DNA of 33,698 nucleotides from the NCBI RefSeq assembly GCF_020595055.1, contig NZ_JAJDOO010000041.1:1-33698 (forward strand), read 5' to 3'. The stretch's first letter is position 1; each line of letters begins with the position of its first letter. The notes beneath the pieces were generated by a model. That model did not search any database. It was not told the origin of the DNA and was given only the letters and a program-made list of their open reading frames with translations. Position numbers and translations under genes: made by a program. Positions 1 to 8,971 of this stretch are shown here, one piece after another. The DNA comes from Desulfosporosinus shakirovi. Lineage in GTDB: Bacteria; Bacillota; Desulfitobacteriia; Desulfitobacteriales; Desulfitobacteriaceae.

Positions 1-86
1 ATTTTGGGATAACGCACCACCAGTTTAAAAAAATCTCAAGTTTCGTTACGGCCCCAGTGGTTTAGACCGTAAAACCCAAAACTAGA

Positions 87-110
87 GGGACCCCTTATAA
101 CAGAGGTCCC
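87..110 (-). terminator. Rho-independent terminator of the micro-protein array
   Basis: A 6-bp GGGACC/GGTCCC stem (87-92 with 105-110) lies 24 bases after the last small gene. On the minus strand it is followed by a T-rich stretch with TTTT runs. It is the natural end of the six-gene minus-strand transcript. Bases 1-86 hold nothing I can recognise. Confidence 0.6.
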
Positions 111-133
111 CAACATCACCTTTCTGAGAAAGC

Positions 134-244
134 TTAGAAAATAACTCCCAAAGCGATCAGAATCAAAACGGCAATAGCTATAATTCCGGCACCAGTACCA
201 ACACCAGCACCAGCACCAGCACCAGCTGCACCATATCCGTACAT
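134..244 (-). CDS. glycine-rich micro-protein, type A (36 aa)
   Basis: This short gene starts with MYGYG, continues through an Ala/Gly repeat, and ends in one hydrophobic helix (GIIAIAVLILIALGVIF). A GGAGGTGA ribosome binding site sits 5 bases before the ATG. It is the sixth and last gene of the array and the shortest type A member, lacking the CCPP segment of the other two. The Tyr/Gly-rich head plus single C-terminal membrane helix resembles the YjcZ/YtrI-type sporulation micro-proteins of Bacilli and Clostridia. That likeness is of pattern only, and the function is unknown. The clear ribosome binding site and the conserved tail shared with its neighbours make it a real gene despite its length. 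Confidence 0.8.
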   Translation of the reverse strand: MYGYGAAGAGAGAGVGTGAGIIAIAVLILIALGVIF

Positions 245-291
245 GAACTCACCTCCAAATGTGAACGATTGAATATTTCAAAATCTTTTTA

Positions 292-384
292 TTAGAATAC
301 GATACCCATAGCGATGAGCAAAAGAATGATAACAACCACGATGGCAATTCCTGCGCCTACTCCAGCTCCACCTGCTCCAAACAT
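292..384 (-). CDS. glycine-rich micro-protein, type B (30 aa)
   Basis: This gene encodes MFGAGGAGVGAG followed by a single hydrophobic helix ending LLLIAMGIVF. A GGGAGGTCAT ribosome binding site precedes the ATG. It is nearly identical to the 30-residue gene at 614-706, differing at a few residues only (A/S at position 7, I/A, V/I). It is the fifth gene of the array and is paired with the type A gene downstream. The product is probably a small membrane-embedded or coat-associated peptide. Its function is unknown. Confidence 0.8.
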   Translation of the reverse strand: MFGAGGAGVGAGIAIVVVIILLLIAMGIVF

Positions 385-424
385 ACTGATGACCTCCCTT
401 TATAAATTAGTTAGATTTGATTGC

Positions 425-568
425 CTAGAATATTACGCCCAAGGCAATTAAAATCAAAATTGCGATAGCGATAATGCCTGCTCCGACTGCATTGCCTACC
501 GGGGCAACAGGTGGGCAACAAGCTCCTGCAAAACCTCCACGCCCTGCTCCATAACCATATCCGTACAT
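425..568 (-). CDS. glycine-rich micro-protein, type A with CCPP motif (47 aa)
   Basis: The protein begins MYGYGYGAGRGG, then has ACCPPVAPVGNAVGAG, then the same helix as its neighbours (IIAIAILILIALGVIF). The adjacent cysteines at about residues 17-18 could form a disulfide or bind metal; that is inference. A GGAGGAGACGAT ribosome binding site precedes the ATG. From the CCPP motif to the C-terminus it is identical to the 46-residue gene at 745-885. It is the fourth gene of the array. Confidence 0.8.
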   Translation of the reverse strand: MYGYGYGAGRGGFAGACCPPVAPVGNAVGAGIIAIAILILIALGVIF

Positions 569-613
569 ATCGTCTCCTCCTTATATCTTTAAAATTTAAT
601 CCAACAAATTTGT

Positions 614-706
614 TTAGAATACGATTCCCATTGCGATAAGCAAAAGGATGATTATTACAACTGCGGCGATTCCTGCGCCAACTCCTGATCCACCAGCTCC
701 GAACAT
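614..706 (-). CDS. glycine-rich micro-protein, type B (30 aa)
   Basis: This near-duplicate of the gene at 292-384 has MFGAGGSGVGAG plus one hydrophobic helix ending LLLIAMGIVF. The 5' leader (GGGAGGTCATTAGT before ATG) is almost the same as in its sister gene, so the duplicated unit includes the ribosome binding site and the intergenic spacer. It is the third gene of the array. Its function is unknown. Confidence 0.8.
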   Translation of the reverse strand: MFGAGGSGVGAGIAAVVIIILLLIAMGIVF

Positions 707-744
707 ACTAATGACCTCCCTTTAAAATCTACTTAGACTAATTT

Positions 745-885
745 TTAGAATATAACACCTAAGGCAATTAAGATCAGAATTGCGATAGCGATGATACCTG
801 CTCCGACTGCATTGCCTACTGGTGCAACCGGAGGGCAACAAGCTGCTGCATACCCTGCTCCTGCTCCATATCCATATCCGTACAT
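745..885 (-). CDS. glycine-rich micro-protein, type A with CCPP motif (46 aa)
   Basis: The product starts MYGYGYGAGAGYAAA, has a CCPPVAPVGNAVGAG segment, and ends in the shared helix. A GGGGGAA ribosome binding site lies before the ATG. It matches the gene at 425-568 over its last ~31 residues. It is the second gene of the array. Only the N-terminal Gly/Ala/Tyr region varies between copies, so the helix and CCPP segment appear to be the constrained part. Confidence 0.8.
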   Translation of the reverse strand: MYGYGYGAGAGYAAACCPPVAPVGNAVGAGIIAIAILILIALGVIF

Positions 886-934
886 AATATTTCCCCCTTA
901 TATATTAATTTCTGGAATTTTTAGGAACCCTTAT

Positions 935-1060
935 TTAAAAAACGATACCCATAGCGATTAACAAAAGAATGATTACTACAACTACAGCAATTCCCGGTAG
1001 GAAATTAGGTCCACATCCAACACCTTCGACACCTTCAACTGCACCAATACCATATGCCAT
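935..1060 (-). CDS. glycine-rich micro-protein, type B, first in array (41 aa)
   Basis: The first gene of the array encodes MAYGIGAVEGVEGVGCGPNFLPG followed by a type B helix (IAVVVVIILLLIAMGIVF). An AAGGAGG ribosome binding site lies 8 bases before the ATG. Its N-terminal part is longer and more acidic than in the other type B members (two VEG repeats, one Cys), so it is the most diverged copy. It may be the founder of the family or may have a specialised role. An overlapping plus-strand reading frame in the same place is a shadow. Confidence 0.75.
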   Translation of the reverse strand: MAYGIGAVEGVEGVGCGPNFLPGIAVVVVIILLLIAMGIVF

Positions 1061-1110
1061 AACAGCGACCTCCTTATTCCGATTTTTTGTTGTTTTTCTT
1101 GGGCTCACAG

Positions 1111-1138
1111 TAAGATATGTAAAAAGAACCTATAATGT
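1111..1138 (-). promoter_or_regulatory. candidate sigma-K-like promoter of the micro-protein array
   Basis: On the minus strand, CATATCTTA (1111-1119) fits the sigma-K -10 pattern CATANNNTA. An AC dinucleotide lies 17 bases upstream (1137-1138), where sigma-K promoters carry AC at about 16 bases. It lies about 50 bases before the first small gene. Such short patterns occur by chance, so this is tentative, but it would fit mother-cell expression of coat-type peptides. Confidence 0.3.
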
Positions 1139-1170
1139 TAATATTTTACATTTAATAGCTGTGGATATAT

Positions 1171-1199
1171 AAAGACTCTCCCATCTCTGGAGAGCCTTT
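1171..1199 (-). terminator. terminator of the polysaccharide deacetylase gene
   Basis: A CTCTCC/GGAGAG stem extended by AAAG/CTTT lies 24 bases after the deacetylase stop codon. On the minus strand it is followed by TCTTTATATAT. It separates the deacetylase from the micro-protein promoter region. Confidence 0.65.
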
Positions 1200-1222
1200 A
1201 TATGAGAGTCCTTAATCTTCAC

Positions 1223-2074
1223 TTAATAGTTTGGTTCTTGAAGTCGTCGGGCAAATTCGTTCAGTCCCATATTAGCGAAGCAGTAAACACGTTGTAAGTG
1301 CCATTCATCGAGATTAAGGTCAGCCCAACCTCGATCTGTAGTAAAAGCCATTAGGTATCCTGTTTGTTTTACCGCTTGTGCCACATCAGCGTTGAAATCT
1401 CCGTAAGGATAGGCAAAAAATCCCACAGACTTTCCGAGACCCTCTTCGAGTGTTTCCTTAGAATTCATTAACTCGTTTAACACTGTCGTCTTATCCACTT
1501 GAGACAAATACGGGTGATTAACTGTATGCCCTTCAATTTCCCATCCATTGGCTGATAATTCTCTAAGCTGGGACCATGACATAAATCCCTCTCCGCCAAT
1601 ATAGCTGGATACCATGAAGACTGCAGCAGTAAATCCATATTTTTTTACGATAGGAAAGGCAGTCGCATAATTATCTTCGTAACCGTCATCAAATGTAATC
1701 ACAATTGGTTTTTGGGGAAGAACCCCGCCCTTATATAATGCCTGGTATAACTGATCCAATGTAACACTCTCGTACCCTTTTTCCTGCAAGTAGGCCATTT
1801 GCGCCGCAAACTGGTCAGGAGGCATTCTCACTTCATTTCCCTCCTCTAGCATGACTGAATGATAATATAAGACAGGTACTGCTTGTGCTTTCTGATAGCT
1901 TGATGATTTTGTCGTATTTAATGATTTGCTCGATATAGTGCTTGGATTTCTGCTTGAATCCAATTGGGTCTGTGAAATAGAGCTTGAGTGCTTCTCCCCG
2001 CCACAACCACTGATTCCAAGGACAAGCATTTGTAAAAAGACAATTAAGAATATCTTTCCAATAACTTTTTCCAC
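1223..2074 (-). CDS. lipoprotein polysaccharide deacetylase (NodB domain)
   Basis: This is a secreted, lipid-anchored carbohydrate esterase family 4 protein of 283 residues. A signal peptide ends in the lipobox ISGC, with the lipidated cysteine at residue 24. A Ser/Thr-rich linker runs to about 64. The catalytic domain follows: YYHSV (70-74), the metal and base motif TFDDGYED (127-134), the metal histidines of HTVNHPYL (183 and 187), and AYPYGDFN (221-228). These are the NodB motifs that remove N-acetyl groups from peptidoglycan, poly-GlcNAc or chitin-type sugars. The VLYYHSV start is typical of the PgaB/IcaB-like branch. It is monocistronic, with its own terminator and an AT-rich repeat upstream. 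The exact substrate cannot be told from sequence. Confidence 0.9.
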   Translation of the reverse strand: MEKVIGKIFLIVFLQMLVLGISGCGGEKHSSSISQTQLDSSRNPSTISSKSLNTTKSSSYQKAQAVPVLYYHSVMLEEGNEVRMPPDQFAAQMAYLQEKGYESVTLDQLYQALYKGGVLPQKPIVITFDDGYEDNYATAFPIVKKYGFTAAVFMVSSYIGGEGFMSWSQLRELSANGWEIEGHTVNHPYLSQVDKTTVLNELMNSKETLEEGLGKSVGFFAYPYGDFNADVAQAVKQTGYLMAFTTDRGWADLNLDEWHLQRVYCFANMGLNEFARRLQEPNY

Positions 2075-2106
2075 ATTGATAAACTCCTCGTATAAAAAAT
2101 TACTAC

Positions 2107-2169
2107 AAATAAATAAAATAAATAAAATAATTAATTAATTCATTCATTTATTTATTTATTTATTTATTC
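2107..2169. repeat. AT-rich tetranucleotide repeat tract
   Basis: AAAT/ATTT units run in one direction, then in the other, giving an imperfect self-complementary tract of about 60 bases. It begins about 33 bases upstream of the deacetylase start codon, so it overlaps the likely promoter. It could change length by strand slippage. Confidence 0.75.
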
Positions 2170-2275
2170 AAACTATTTTACCATATTATTTGTACTCACT
2201 GTTTTTTCATTAAAAAAATTTTAATATAAATCTTTGTAAAACTTTACGCTAAAACTCTTAAACCTTTAGAATTGA

Positions 2276-2314
2276 AAAGAGATCTCGAGAATAATTACAT
2301 CTCGAGATCTCTTT
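2276..2314 (-). terminator. terminator of the secDF operon
   Basis: A perfect 14-bp stem (2276-2289 with 2301-2314, core GAGATCTCGAG) lies 23 bases after secF. The A/T flanks on both sides would let it work in both directions. Confidence 0.85.
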
Positions 2315-2337
2315 CTTAATTAAATTGTACTTTGTAT

Positions 2338-3282
2338 TTAAGTGCGGACTGCTTTACCGCCTTTACGTGATTTCCTCATACGTTGCTTAATTTCTAGTAG
2401 AATTGGGCTAGCTATAAAAATCGAGGAATAAGCTCCAATAAATACCCCAATCAACATCGCTAAGGAGAATAATTTTGTTGATTGACCACCGAAGACAAAT
2501 ATAGAGAGCAGAGCGATCAGCACTGTAAGGGACGTGTTGATGGATCGGCGCATGGTCTGCCACACGGATTTATCTGCCATATCTTCATAACTGTCTGCTC
2601 GCTTCATCTTTGCTTCGTTCTCACGGATTCGGTCAAAGATGATCACGGTATCGTTGATCGAATATCCAAAAACGGTCAAGATCGCCGCCACAAATGTTGA
2701 ATCGATTTCCCATTGGAGCAGTGAAAAAGCACCGACGACTATTAAAACATCGTGTAGCAAGGCGATAATTGCAGAGATTGCGAAAACAAACTGAAACCTA
2801 ATTGTAATATAGACAATCATCAAACCCATAGCAATAAGTAATGCCCATAAAGCATTTCTGGTCAGCTCTTGCCCCATCGCTGGGCCCACTTTATCGTCTC
2901 CAAGAGAATTTTTATCATATTCTGCAACATTGGTTTCCAAGGCTGCTAATAATTCATTGCGTTTTTCCTCTTCGAGCGCTTCCGTGCGTATTAAGGCCGA
3001 AGTATCTCCATTAGCCAATTGCACAGGTCCTTCAAGTCCCACCGATTTCATCGTATCTGTAATCGCAGCTTGGGTCACCGGCTTGTTGAAGGTTATATCG
3101 AGCATTGAACCGCCCTTGAAGTCAATTCCTAAATTAAGTCCCTGCATGAAAAGAGAAATCATGCCGGGGATCAAAACTAATAACGAAAGGGCAAACCACC
3201 AATACCGCCTCTTCATAATATTAAAGAAAAGCGGGTGGATTTTCTTCACTTCATCGTAAGTCGCTGGATGTCCAGTTTTCAT
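2338..3282 (-). CDS. secF: protein translocase subunit SecF
   Basis: SecF is the shorter half of the SecDF membrane motor, which uses the proton motive force to pull proteins out of the SecYEG channel. The 314-residue protein has a first membrane helix at about 22-40, the signature NLGIDFKGGSMLDI, an extracytoplasmic loop, and five C-terminal helices with the family motif VFGYSINDTVIIFDRIREN. An upstream in-frame start exists at 3309. The ATG at 3282 is preferred because it shares one base with the secD stop (TAATG) and has GGAGGG seven bases before it. It is coupled to secD and closed by a strong terminator. Confidence 0.95.
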   Translation of the reverse strand: MKTGHPATYDEVKKIHPLFFNIMKRRYWWFALSLLVLIPGMISLFMQGLNLGIDFKGGSMLDITFNKPVTQAAITDTMKSVGLEGPVQLANGDTSALIRTEALEEEKRNELLAALETNVAEYDKNSLGDDKVGPAMGQELTRNALWALLIAMGLMIVYITIRFQFVFAISAIIALLHDVLIVVGAFSLLQWEIDSTFVAAILTVFGYSINDTVIIFDRIRENEAKMKRADSYEDMADKSVWQTMRRSINTSLTVLIALLSIFVFGGQSTKLFSLAMLIGVFIGAYSSIFIASPILLEIKQRMRKSRKGGKAVRT

Positions 3283-4514
3283 TATGCATCCCTCCTTACG
3301 CCAAACCACGTTGTGTTCATTTTTTGGTTAGCTCCCACTACCCACCGCAGCACTTGCCGAGTAAAGGTAATACCGGTAAACAGGGTAACAATAATCCCTA
3401 TGCCTAAGGTCAACGCAAACCCTTGGATGGCACCAGTCCCAAAGTAGAAAAGAGTTATAGCGGCGATAAGGGTTGTTACATGGGCATCTATAACTGTGAT
3501 AAATGCTCGGCTAAAGCCCGATTCTACACCAGCCCGCAGGGATTTACCAGCTCTTATTTCTTCTTTTACCCGTTCATAAATAATGATGTTAAAGTCCACC
3601 GCCATCCCGACAGAGAGAATAAACCCTGCGATACCCGGAAGTGTCAACACGACTCTAAACATCCAGAAAATCCAAAGAACTATGAGGGCATAGACAAACA
3701 ACGAAAAATTCGCGACAGCCCCTGGTACACGATAGAAGATTAACATAAATAAGAAGATAAAGATCACACCATACGCTCCGGCATAGATACTTTTATTCAA
3801 GGAGTCTACCCCTAAAGACGCTCCTACCTGACGTTTTTCTGCAATCGACATGCTTACCGGTAATGAACCTGAACGCATGAGCACCGCATCATTTGCTGCC
3901 TCTTCTAGGGTCGCGTACCCTGTAATCTCCGCTTGACCATTTAGAATTGGTGTATTAACGGTTGGATTTGTTAAGAGATCTTCATCAAGATAAACACCTA
4001 GTTTTTGACCAATTAACTGGGTCGTTAATTCACCAAACTTTTTTGCTCCTTCAGATGAAAAGGATAAATTAACAACGTATCCACTAGCCTGACCTTGTCC
4101 GCCCTTAGCGTCCTTGAGGTCATCCCCCTCTAATACGATATTTCCTTGCGGATCCCTAAAGGTTAACTTAGCTGTCGTTTTCAAGATATCGACTGCTTTG
4201 TCCGGATCGGTAACCCCGGCCAAATCGATCACGATTCGCTTTTTATCATAATCCGATTGAACTATAGGTTCAGATACCCCCAGATCATTGACCCTCTTCT
4301 CGATGATTGCTTTCGCTTTGTCTATGTCATCGTTGGTAATTGGAGTGCCATCTTCATTTGGCTCGGCTTGCAACACTAAATGCACTCCACCACGTAGGTC
4401 AAGTCCCAACAGGATGCCCTTTTCAGGATCCATTAGAGGTTTAATCGATAGTGCAACAGCTGCTACCACTAAAAGCACTAATGCTACCAGCTTGATGATG
4501 TTTCCCCGTCTCAT
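3282..4514 (-). CDS. secD: protein translocase subunit SecD
   Basis: SecD is the larger partner of SecF in the SecDF secretion motor. The 410-residue protein has an N-terminal helix (about 9-27), the motif LGLDLRGGVHLVLQ, the periplasmic P1-type region with VNDLGVSEPIVQ, and a C-terminal block of membrane helices with AVDFNIIIYERVKEE. Firmicutes may carry a fused SecDF; here the two are separate genes, as in most clostridia. Ribosome binding site GGGAGGA precedes the ATG. Sequence and order are ordinary. Confidence 0.95.
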   Translation of the reverse strand: MRRGNIIKLVALVLLVVAAVALSIKPLMDPEKGILLGLDLRGGVHLVLQAEPNEDGTPITNDDIDKAKAIIEKRVNDLGVSEPIVQSDYDKKRIVIDLAGVTDPDKAVDILKTTAKLTFRDPQGNIVLEGDDLKDAKGGQGQASGYVVNLSFSSEGAKKFGELTTQLIGQKLGVYLDEDLLTNPTVNTPILNGQAEITGYATLEEAANDAVLMRSGSLPVSMSIAEKRQVGASLGVDSLNKSIYAGAYGVIFIFLFMLIFYRVPGAVANFSLFVYALIVLWIFWMFRVVLTLPGIAGFILSVGMAVDFNIIIYERVKEEIRAGKSLRAGVESGFSRAFITVIDAHVTTLIAAITLFYFGTGAIQGFALTLGIGIIVTLFTGITFTRQVLRWVVGANQKMNTTWFGVRRDA

Positions 4515-4619
4515 CTGCTTTCCTCCCTTTTAATTTGAAATGGGACTTGCCCATACCAAACTCCATTATAAAACTTTCAAGTTTGCAATGTCAATCTGGG
4601 CAAACGGAAAATAGCCTAT

Positions 4620-5282
4620 TTACAGTAATTTAACATCATTAATTTTCAATTCAAATTTAGTAAGCAAAAATTCGGCCGCTTTGCGGGACAAAAGCATCCG
4701 CGCCAGAAAAATTTCAAAGTACTCCATTACCGGGCAAATCTCAGTATCAATCGTGAGTTCTAACGCGATTCGTTCTTTCGGATAGACGCGAAGGAACGAT
4801 TTTTTAACCGCATAATTAACTCGGTCGTGAATATCAAACTTCGCCAGATCAGGGTTTCGCACTCGGGAACGGTGTACATCCGATTTATCGGCTAGAATCA
4901 AAGCTGCCGAAATAACGTTGACAGGGTTCCCGTCCTGCTCATCATGATTCCCGATTGCACCAATGATGATCGCAATTTCCTCTGGTTCCATATCATGCCG
5001 TTCTAATATACCGGCCGCGAGAATTGCCCCTGAATGTGCATGGGCGACACGGTTTACAGCATTCCCTATGTCATGCAAGTAACCGGCAATCGCTGCCAAT
5101 TCGCACGCCCTTTCGGAATGCTCCATTTTTTCCAGAATATTTGAAGCAATATGAGAAACCAAGCCTGCATGCCTAAGCCCATGTTCTGTAAAACCAATTG
5201 CCGCAAGATGACGGTTTCCGGCATCAATCAGAGCTTGTACATAAGAATCTGCTTTGACCTCTTGCAGAGTGACCTTTGTCAA
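4620..5282 (-). CDS. HD-domain phosphohydrolase-like protein
   Basis: The 220-residue protein carries a full HD metal site: H34 and H38, the H70-D71 doublet in YLHDIGN, H81/H83, H113 in GNHDEQ, and D132. Such proteins hydrolyse nucleotide or cyclic-nucleotide phosphates; the substrate cannot be told. No HD-GYP motif is present, so it is not the standard c-di-GMP phosphodiesterase. It starts at a TTG that overlaps the EcsC-family stop by four bases (TTGA), so the two are coupled. The same pair lies between yajC and secD. About 105 bases separate it from secD, with no clear terminator. Confidence 0.8.
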   Translation of the reverse strand: MTKVTLQEVKADSYVQALIDAGNRHLAAIGFTEHGLRHAGLVSHIASNILEKMEHSERACELAAIAGYLHDIGNAVNRVAHAHSGAILAAGILERHDMEPEEIAIIIGAIGNHDEQDGNPVNVISAALILADKSDVHRSRVRNPDLAKFDIHDRVNYAVKKSFLRVYPKERIALELTIDTEICPVMEYFEIFLARMLLSRKAAEFLLTKFELKINDVKLL

Positions 5283-6046
5283 CTTTTAACTCCCCCTAAA
5301 ATTCGCAATCGATAACAATTCATGCCGACTCTTCCCAGATCATCCACTAAACCGTAATTTGCCCATGCGCCGATTATTGCCCCCAACCCCGGTATAAGCT
5401 GAAGTGTTTTACGGAAATCAATGGCATCTCGATACTCCCGCTGAAACTGTTCCCAATTGACTTGCTGCAAACTTTCTTTCTCGACTGGCCAGCTTTCTCT
5501 GGACTTGTCCCAATTTAGAATGACCTTGTACAGTTCGGGTCGTTTCTCTTGACTAGAAAAGGCTAATTGAAAAACATACAACAAAAAAAGTCGCTCTCGA
5601 TAATCTTCGGTAGAAAACCCATAAATATGTGCCAATTCAAAAAGAAATTTCATCTTGATGACGATTAGAGCCGGAAAATCGGCAATGGCAAGGGTAAAAC
5701 CACCCGCACCGGTCCCTGCCCCTTCGGCGGCGGCAATCTTTCTGTATTTTGTTAAAAGCTTCTGACCCTCTTGATCACGCTCTTGCAGATACACTCCATA
5801 AATTATGGGACTGTTAGGGATATACTCCAGTCCAAAGACGACGGATTTAACTAAACCTTTAACGGTGGCAGTAATTACAGTATGCATTTTTTCGGGAATA
5901 ATCTTATCATTAATTTTCGTTTGAATGACTTTTGAGGTTCGTTCCACTAATCCCGGCCTTTGCAACAATTTCCTTACCCAACAGTTCAAATCTGCTCGCA
6001 CATACTCTTCATACGTTTGGTCATTATTAATAGGATCTCTATACAA
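5279..6046 (-). CDS. EcsC family protein
   Basis: This 255-residue protein matches the EcsC family in pattern: a Gly/Ala-rich segment GTGAGGFTLAIADFPALI near residue 112, followed by helices with LFELAHIYGFS and a Gly-rich C-terminal segment (IPGLGAIIGAWANYGLVDDLG). EcsC sits beside the EcsAB transporter in Bacillus, but the molecular function is not known. The start is a TTG with GAGGTG ten bases upstream. It is translationally coupled to the HD-domain gene. Confidence 0.8.
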   Translation of the reverse strand: MYRDPINNDQTYEEYVRADLNCWVRKLLQRPGLVERTSKVIQTKINDKIIPEKMHTVITATVKGLVKSVVFGLEYIPNSPIIYGVYLQERDQEGQKLLTKYRKIAAAEGAGTGAGGFTLAIADFPALIVIKMKFLFELAHIYGFSTEDYRERLFLLYVFQLAFSSQEKRPELYKVILNWDKSRESWPVEKESLQQVNWEQFQREYRDAIDFRKTLQLIPGLGAIIGAWANYGLVDDLGRVGMNCYRLRILGGVKS

Positions 6047-6089
6047 GGGCAGTATTCACCTCATTTGTCATTTTGTATAAAATAAGTTT

Positions 6090-6119
6090 AAAAGCAAGTG
6101 GTCTGTGCCACTTGCTTTT
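6090..6119 (-). terminator. terminator after yajC
   Basis: A perfect 12-bp stem (AAAAGCAAGTGG with its complement) and a 6-base loop lie between yajC and the EcsC-family gene. The arms end in A/T runs on both strands, so it is likely bidirectional. The EcsC-HD pair would then need its own promoter or readthrough, yet only about 40 bases separate the hairpin from the EcsC start. Confidence 0.85.
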
Positions 6120-6203
6120 ATTCTGTATTTATCTTTTTGAGCACTGTGGTCATAAATAATCTTTAAGAGAGCTAAGGGCAATAATTCATCGCTATGATGC
6201 CTA

Positions 6204-6491
6204 TTATTTTTTATCGAGCTCAATTTCACGGTTTTCTACACTGACAATTCCGCTTTTGGCCATTTCAATTTCGACTTTGTCTGCAATTTCTAAAATAACG
6301 GAATCCTCTTTGACCTTTGTGATTTTACCATAAATCCCGCCTGTTGTGATTACTTGGTCCCTTGTACGAAGGCTACTCATTAAAGCCTGCCGTTTCTTAG
6401 CCTGTTTCTGCTGTGGCCTGATCATCAAAAAATACATAATCCCAAAAAAGACTACAAAATACAGGACTAATGTCATCGTTGATTGAGTCAC
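6204..6491 (-). CDS. yajC: preprotein translocase subunit YajC
   Basis: YajC is a small accessory of the SecDF complex. The 95-residue protein has a single N-terminal helix (about 7-24) ending in the family signature YFLMIRPQQKQAKKRQ. A conserved soluble domain follows, with GDxVxTxGGIYGKI-like residues (RDQVITTGGIYGKITKV). It lies downstream of tgt, the usual queA-tgt-yajC-secDF order, but the EcsC and HD genes are inserted before secD. Ribosome binding site GGGGGAA precedes the ATG. Confidence 0.95.
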   Translation of the reverse strand: MTQSTMTLVLYFVVFFGIMYFLMIRPQQKQAKKRQALMSSLRTRDQVITTGGIYGKITKVKEDSVILEIADKVEIEMAKSGIVSVENREIELDKK

Positions 6492-6682
6492 TTTGTAATT
6501 CCCCCTTTATTTGTCTCCTGAACTATTCACCATATCCTAGTGAAAATCCTTCCTGATTACATAAAATTTTATGTTCATCCTTTAGGATGACTTAGTCTGA
6601 AGTCTGACCGAACTTGTCCAGCGTCAATGACTTGCTTTTTTAGTAATCCGATCTCTGGCTTCTGTCCCTCCAACCTCTGTCA

Positions 6683-7843
<1,161 letters not shown>

Positions 7844-7903
7844 CTAATCCATACACCAAGCGCAAATCAGAATGTCGCTGACTTTAAAAGGCAACTTTCA
7901 AGT

Positions 7904-8926
7904 TCATAGAATAAGCATGGAATCTCCAAAACTATAGAACCTGTATCTCTCCTGAACGGCGGTCTCATAGGCTTTTAAAATAAGTTCTCGTCCTGCCAAC
8001 GCACTGACAAGCATGACCAAGGTAGACTTGGGAAAGTGAAAATTGGTTAAGAGGACATCTACCACCTGAAATGAATAGCCTGGATAGATAAAGATATCCG
8101 TCCATCCTTCGCCTGGTACAACCTTCCCTTCATAACCCACAGATTCTAAAGTTCGCGCTGCAGTTGTCCCTACAGCAATAACACGGCGTCCTTCTAGTTT
8201 TGCCCGATTAATTCGCTCCGCTGCTTCTGCGTCGACACGATAATATTCAGAGTGCATAGCATGATCACGAATATCTTCAACTTTAACTGGGCGGAAGGTT
8301 CCTAAACCCACATGAAGAAGAATCTCCACGATTTCTATACCCGTCTTCTGGAGTTCATCTAAAAGTTCTGGCGTAAAGTGCAAACCTGCCGTAGGCGCAG
8401 CGACAGATCCCCGTTCTTTAGCGTACACTGTTTGATAGCGTTCTTGGTCTTCCAATTGAGCCGTTATGTAGGGCGGAAGAGGCATTTCCCCAAGCTGATC
8501 TAAGATGGTTTCAAACATCCCCGAATAACTAAAATGGATCTTCCTGTTTCCATTTGCTAATATTTCCCGCAGTTCTCCAACTAGTATTCCATGCCCGAAG
8601 CTAACTTTTTGCCCAACCTTAAGTCGTTTGCCTGGTTTAACTAACGCTTCCCATACATCAAGTTTTAGTCTCTTGAGCAAAAGAATTTCAATTTTGACCT
8701 CAGTTCCCTCTTTTTCTCCGATCAAACGCGCAGGAATAACGCGAGTGTTATTTAACACAAGGACATCGCCTTTTTTCAGAAGTGAACTTAGATCTCTAAA
8801 CGTGTGGTGAGCTATCTTTCCACTTTGACGATTAACGACCATTAAACGGGAGGTATCCCGAGGCTCTACAGGATGTTGGGCAATTAAGTCCTCCGGCAAT
8901 TCAAAATCAAAATCAGAGACATTCAA
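7904..8926 (-). CDS. queA: S-adenosylmethionine:tRNA ribosyltransferase-isomerase
   Basis: QueA moves the ribosyl part of S-adenosylmethionine onto preQ1 in tRNA to form epoxyqueuosine. The protein begins with the standard [17 protein letters not shown], and carries [43 protein letters not shown] and [13 protein letters not shown]-type ([13 protein letters not shown]) motifs. A longer frame opens at 8944. The TTG at 8926 is preferred, since it has AAGGAG nine bases upstream and matches the family's usual N-terminus, giving 340 residues. It is followed by tgt, so both preQ1 steps are side by side. Confidence 0.95.
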   Translation of the reverse strand: MNVSDFDFELPEDLIAQHPVEPRDTSRLMVVNRQSGKIAHHTFRDLSSLLKKGDVLVLNNTRVIPARLIGEKEGTEVKIEILLLKRLKLDVWEALVKPGKRLKVGQKVSFGHGILVGELREILANGNRKIHFSYSGMFETILDQLGEMPLPPYITAQLEDQERYQTVYAKERGSVAAPTAGLHFTPELLDELQKTGIEIVEILLHVGLGTFRPVKVEDIRDHAMHSEYYRVDAEAAERINRAKLEGRRVIAVGTTAARTLESVGYEGKVVPGEGWTDIFIYPGYSFQVVDVLLTNFHFPKSTLVMLVSALAGRELILKAYETAVQERYRFYSFGDSMLIL

Positions 8927-8971
8927 TCTATTCTTCTCCTTCAATAAGACATGCTTATTATCCTAAAATCA

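Noticed and set aside
969-1172. Plus-strand 67-codon frame across the first micro-protein gene
   Set aside because: It is the shadow of the minus-strand gene at 935-1060, has no ribosome binding site and no protein-like features.
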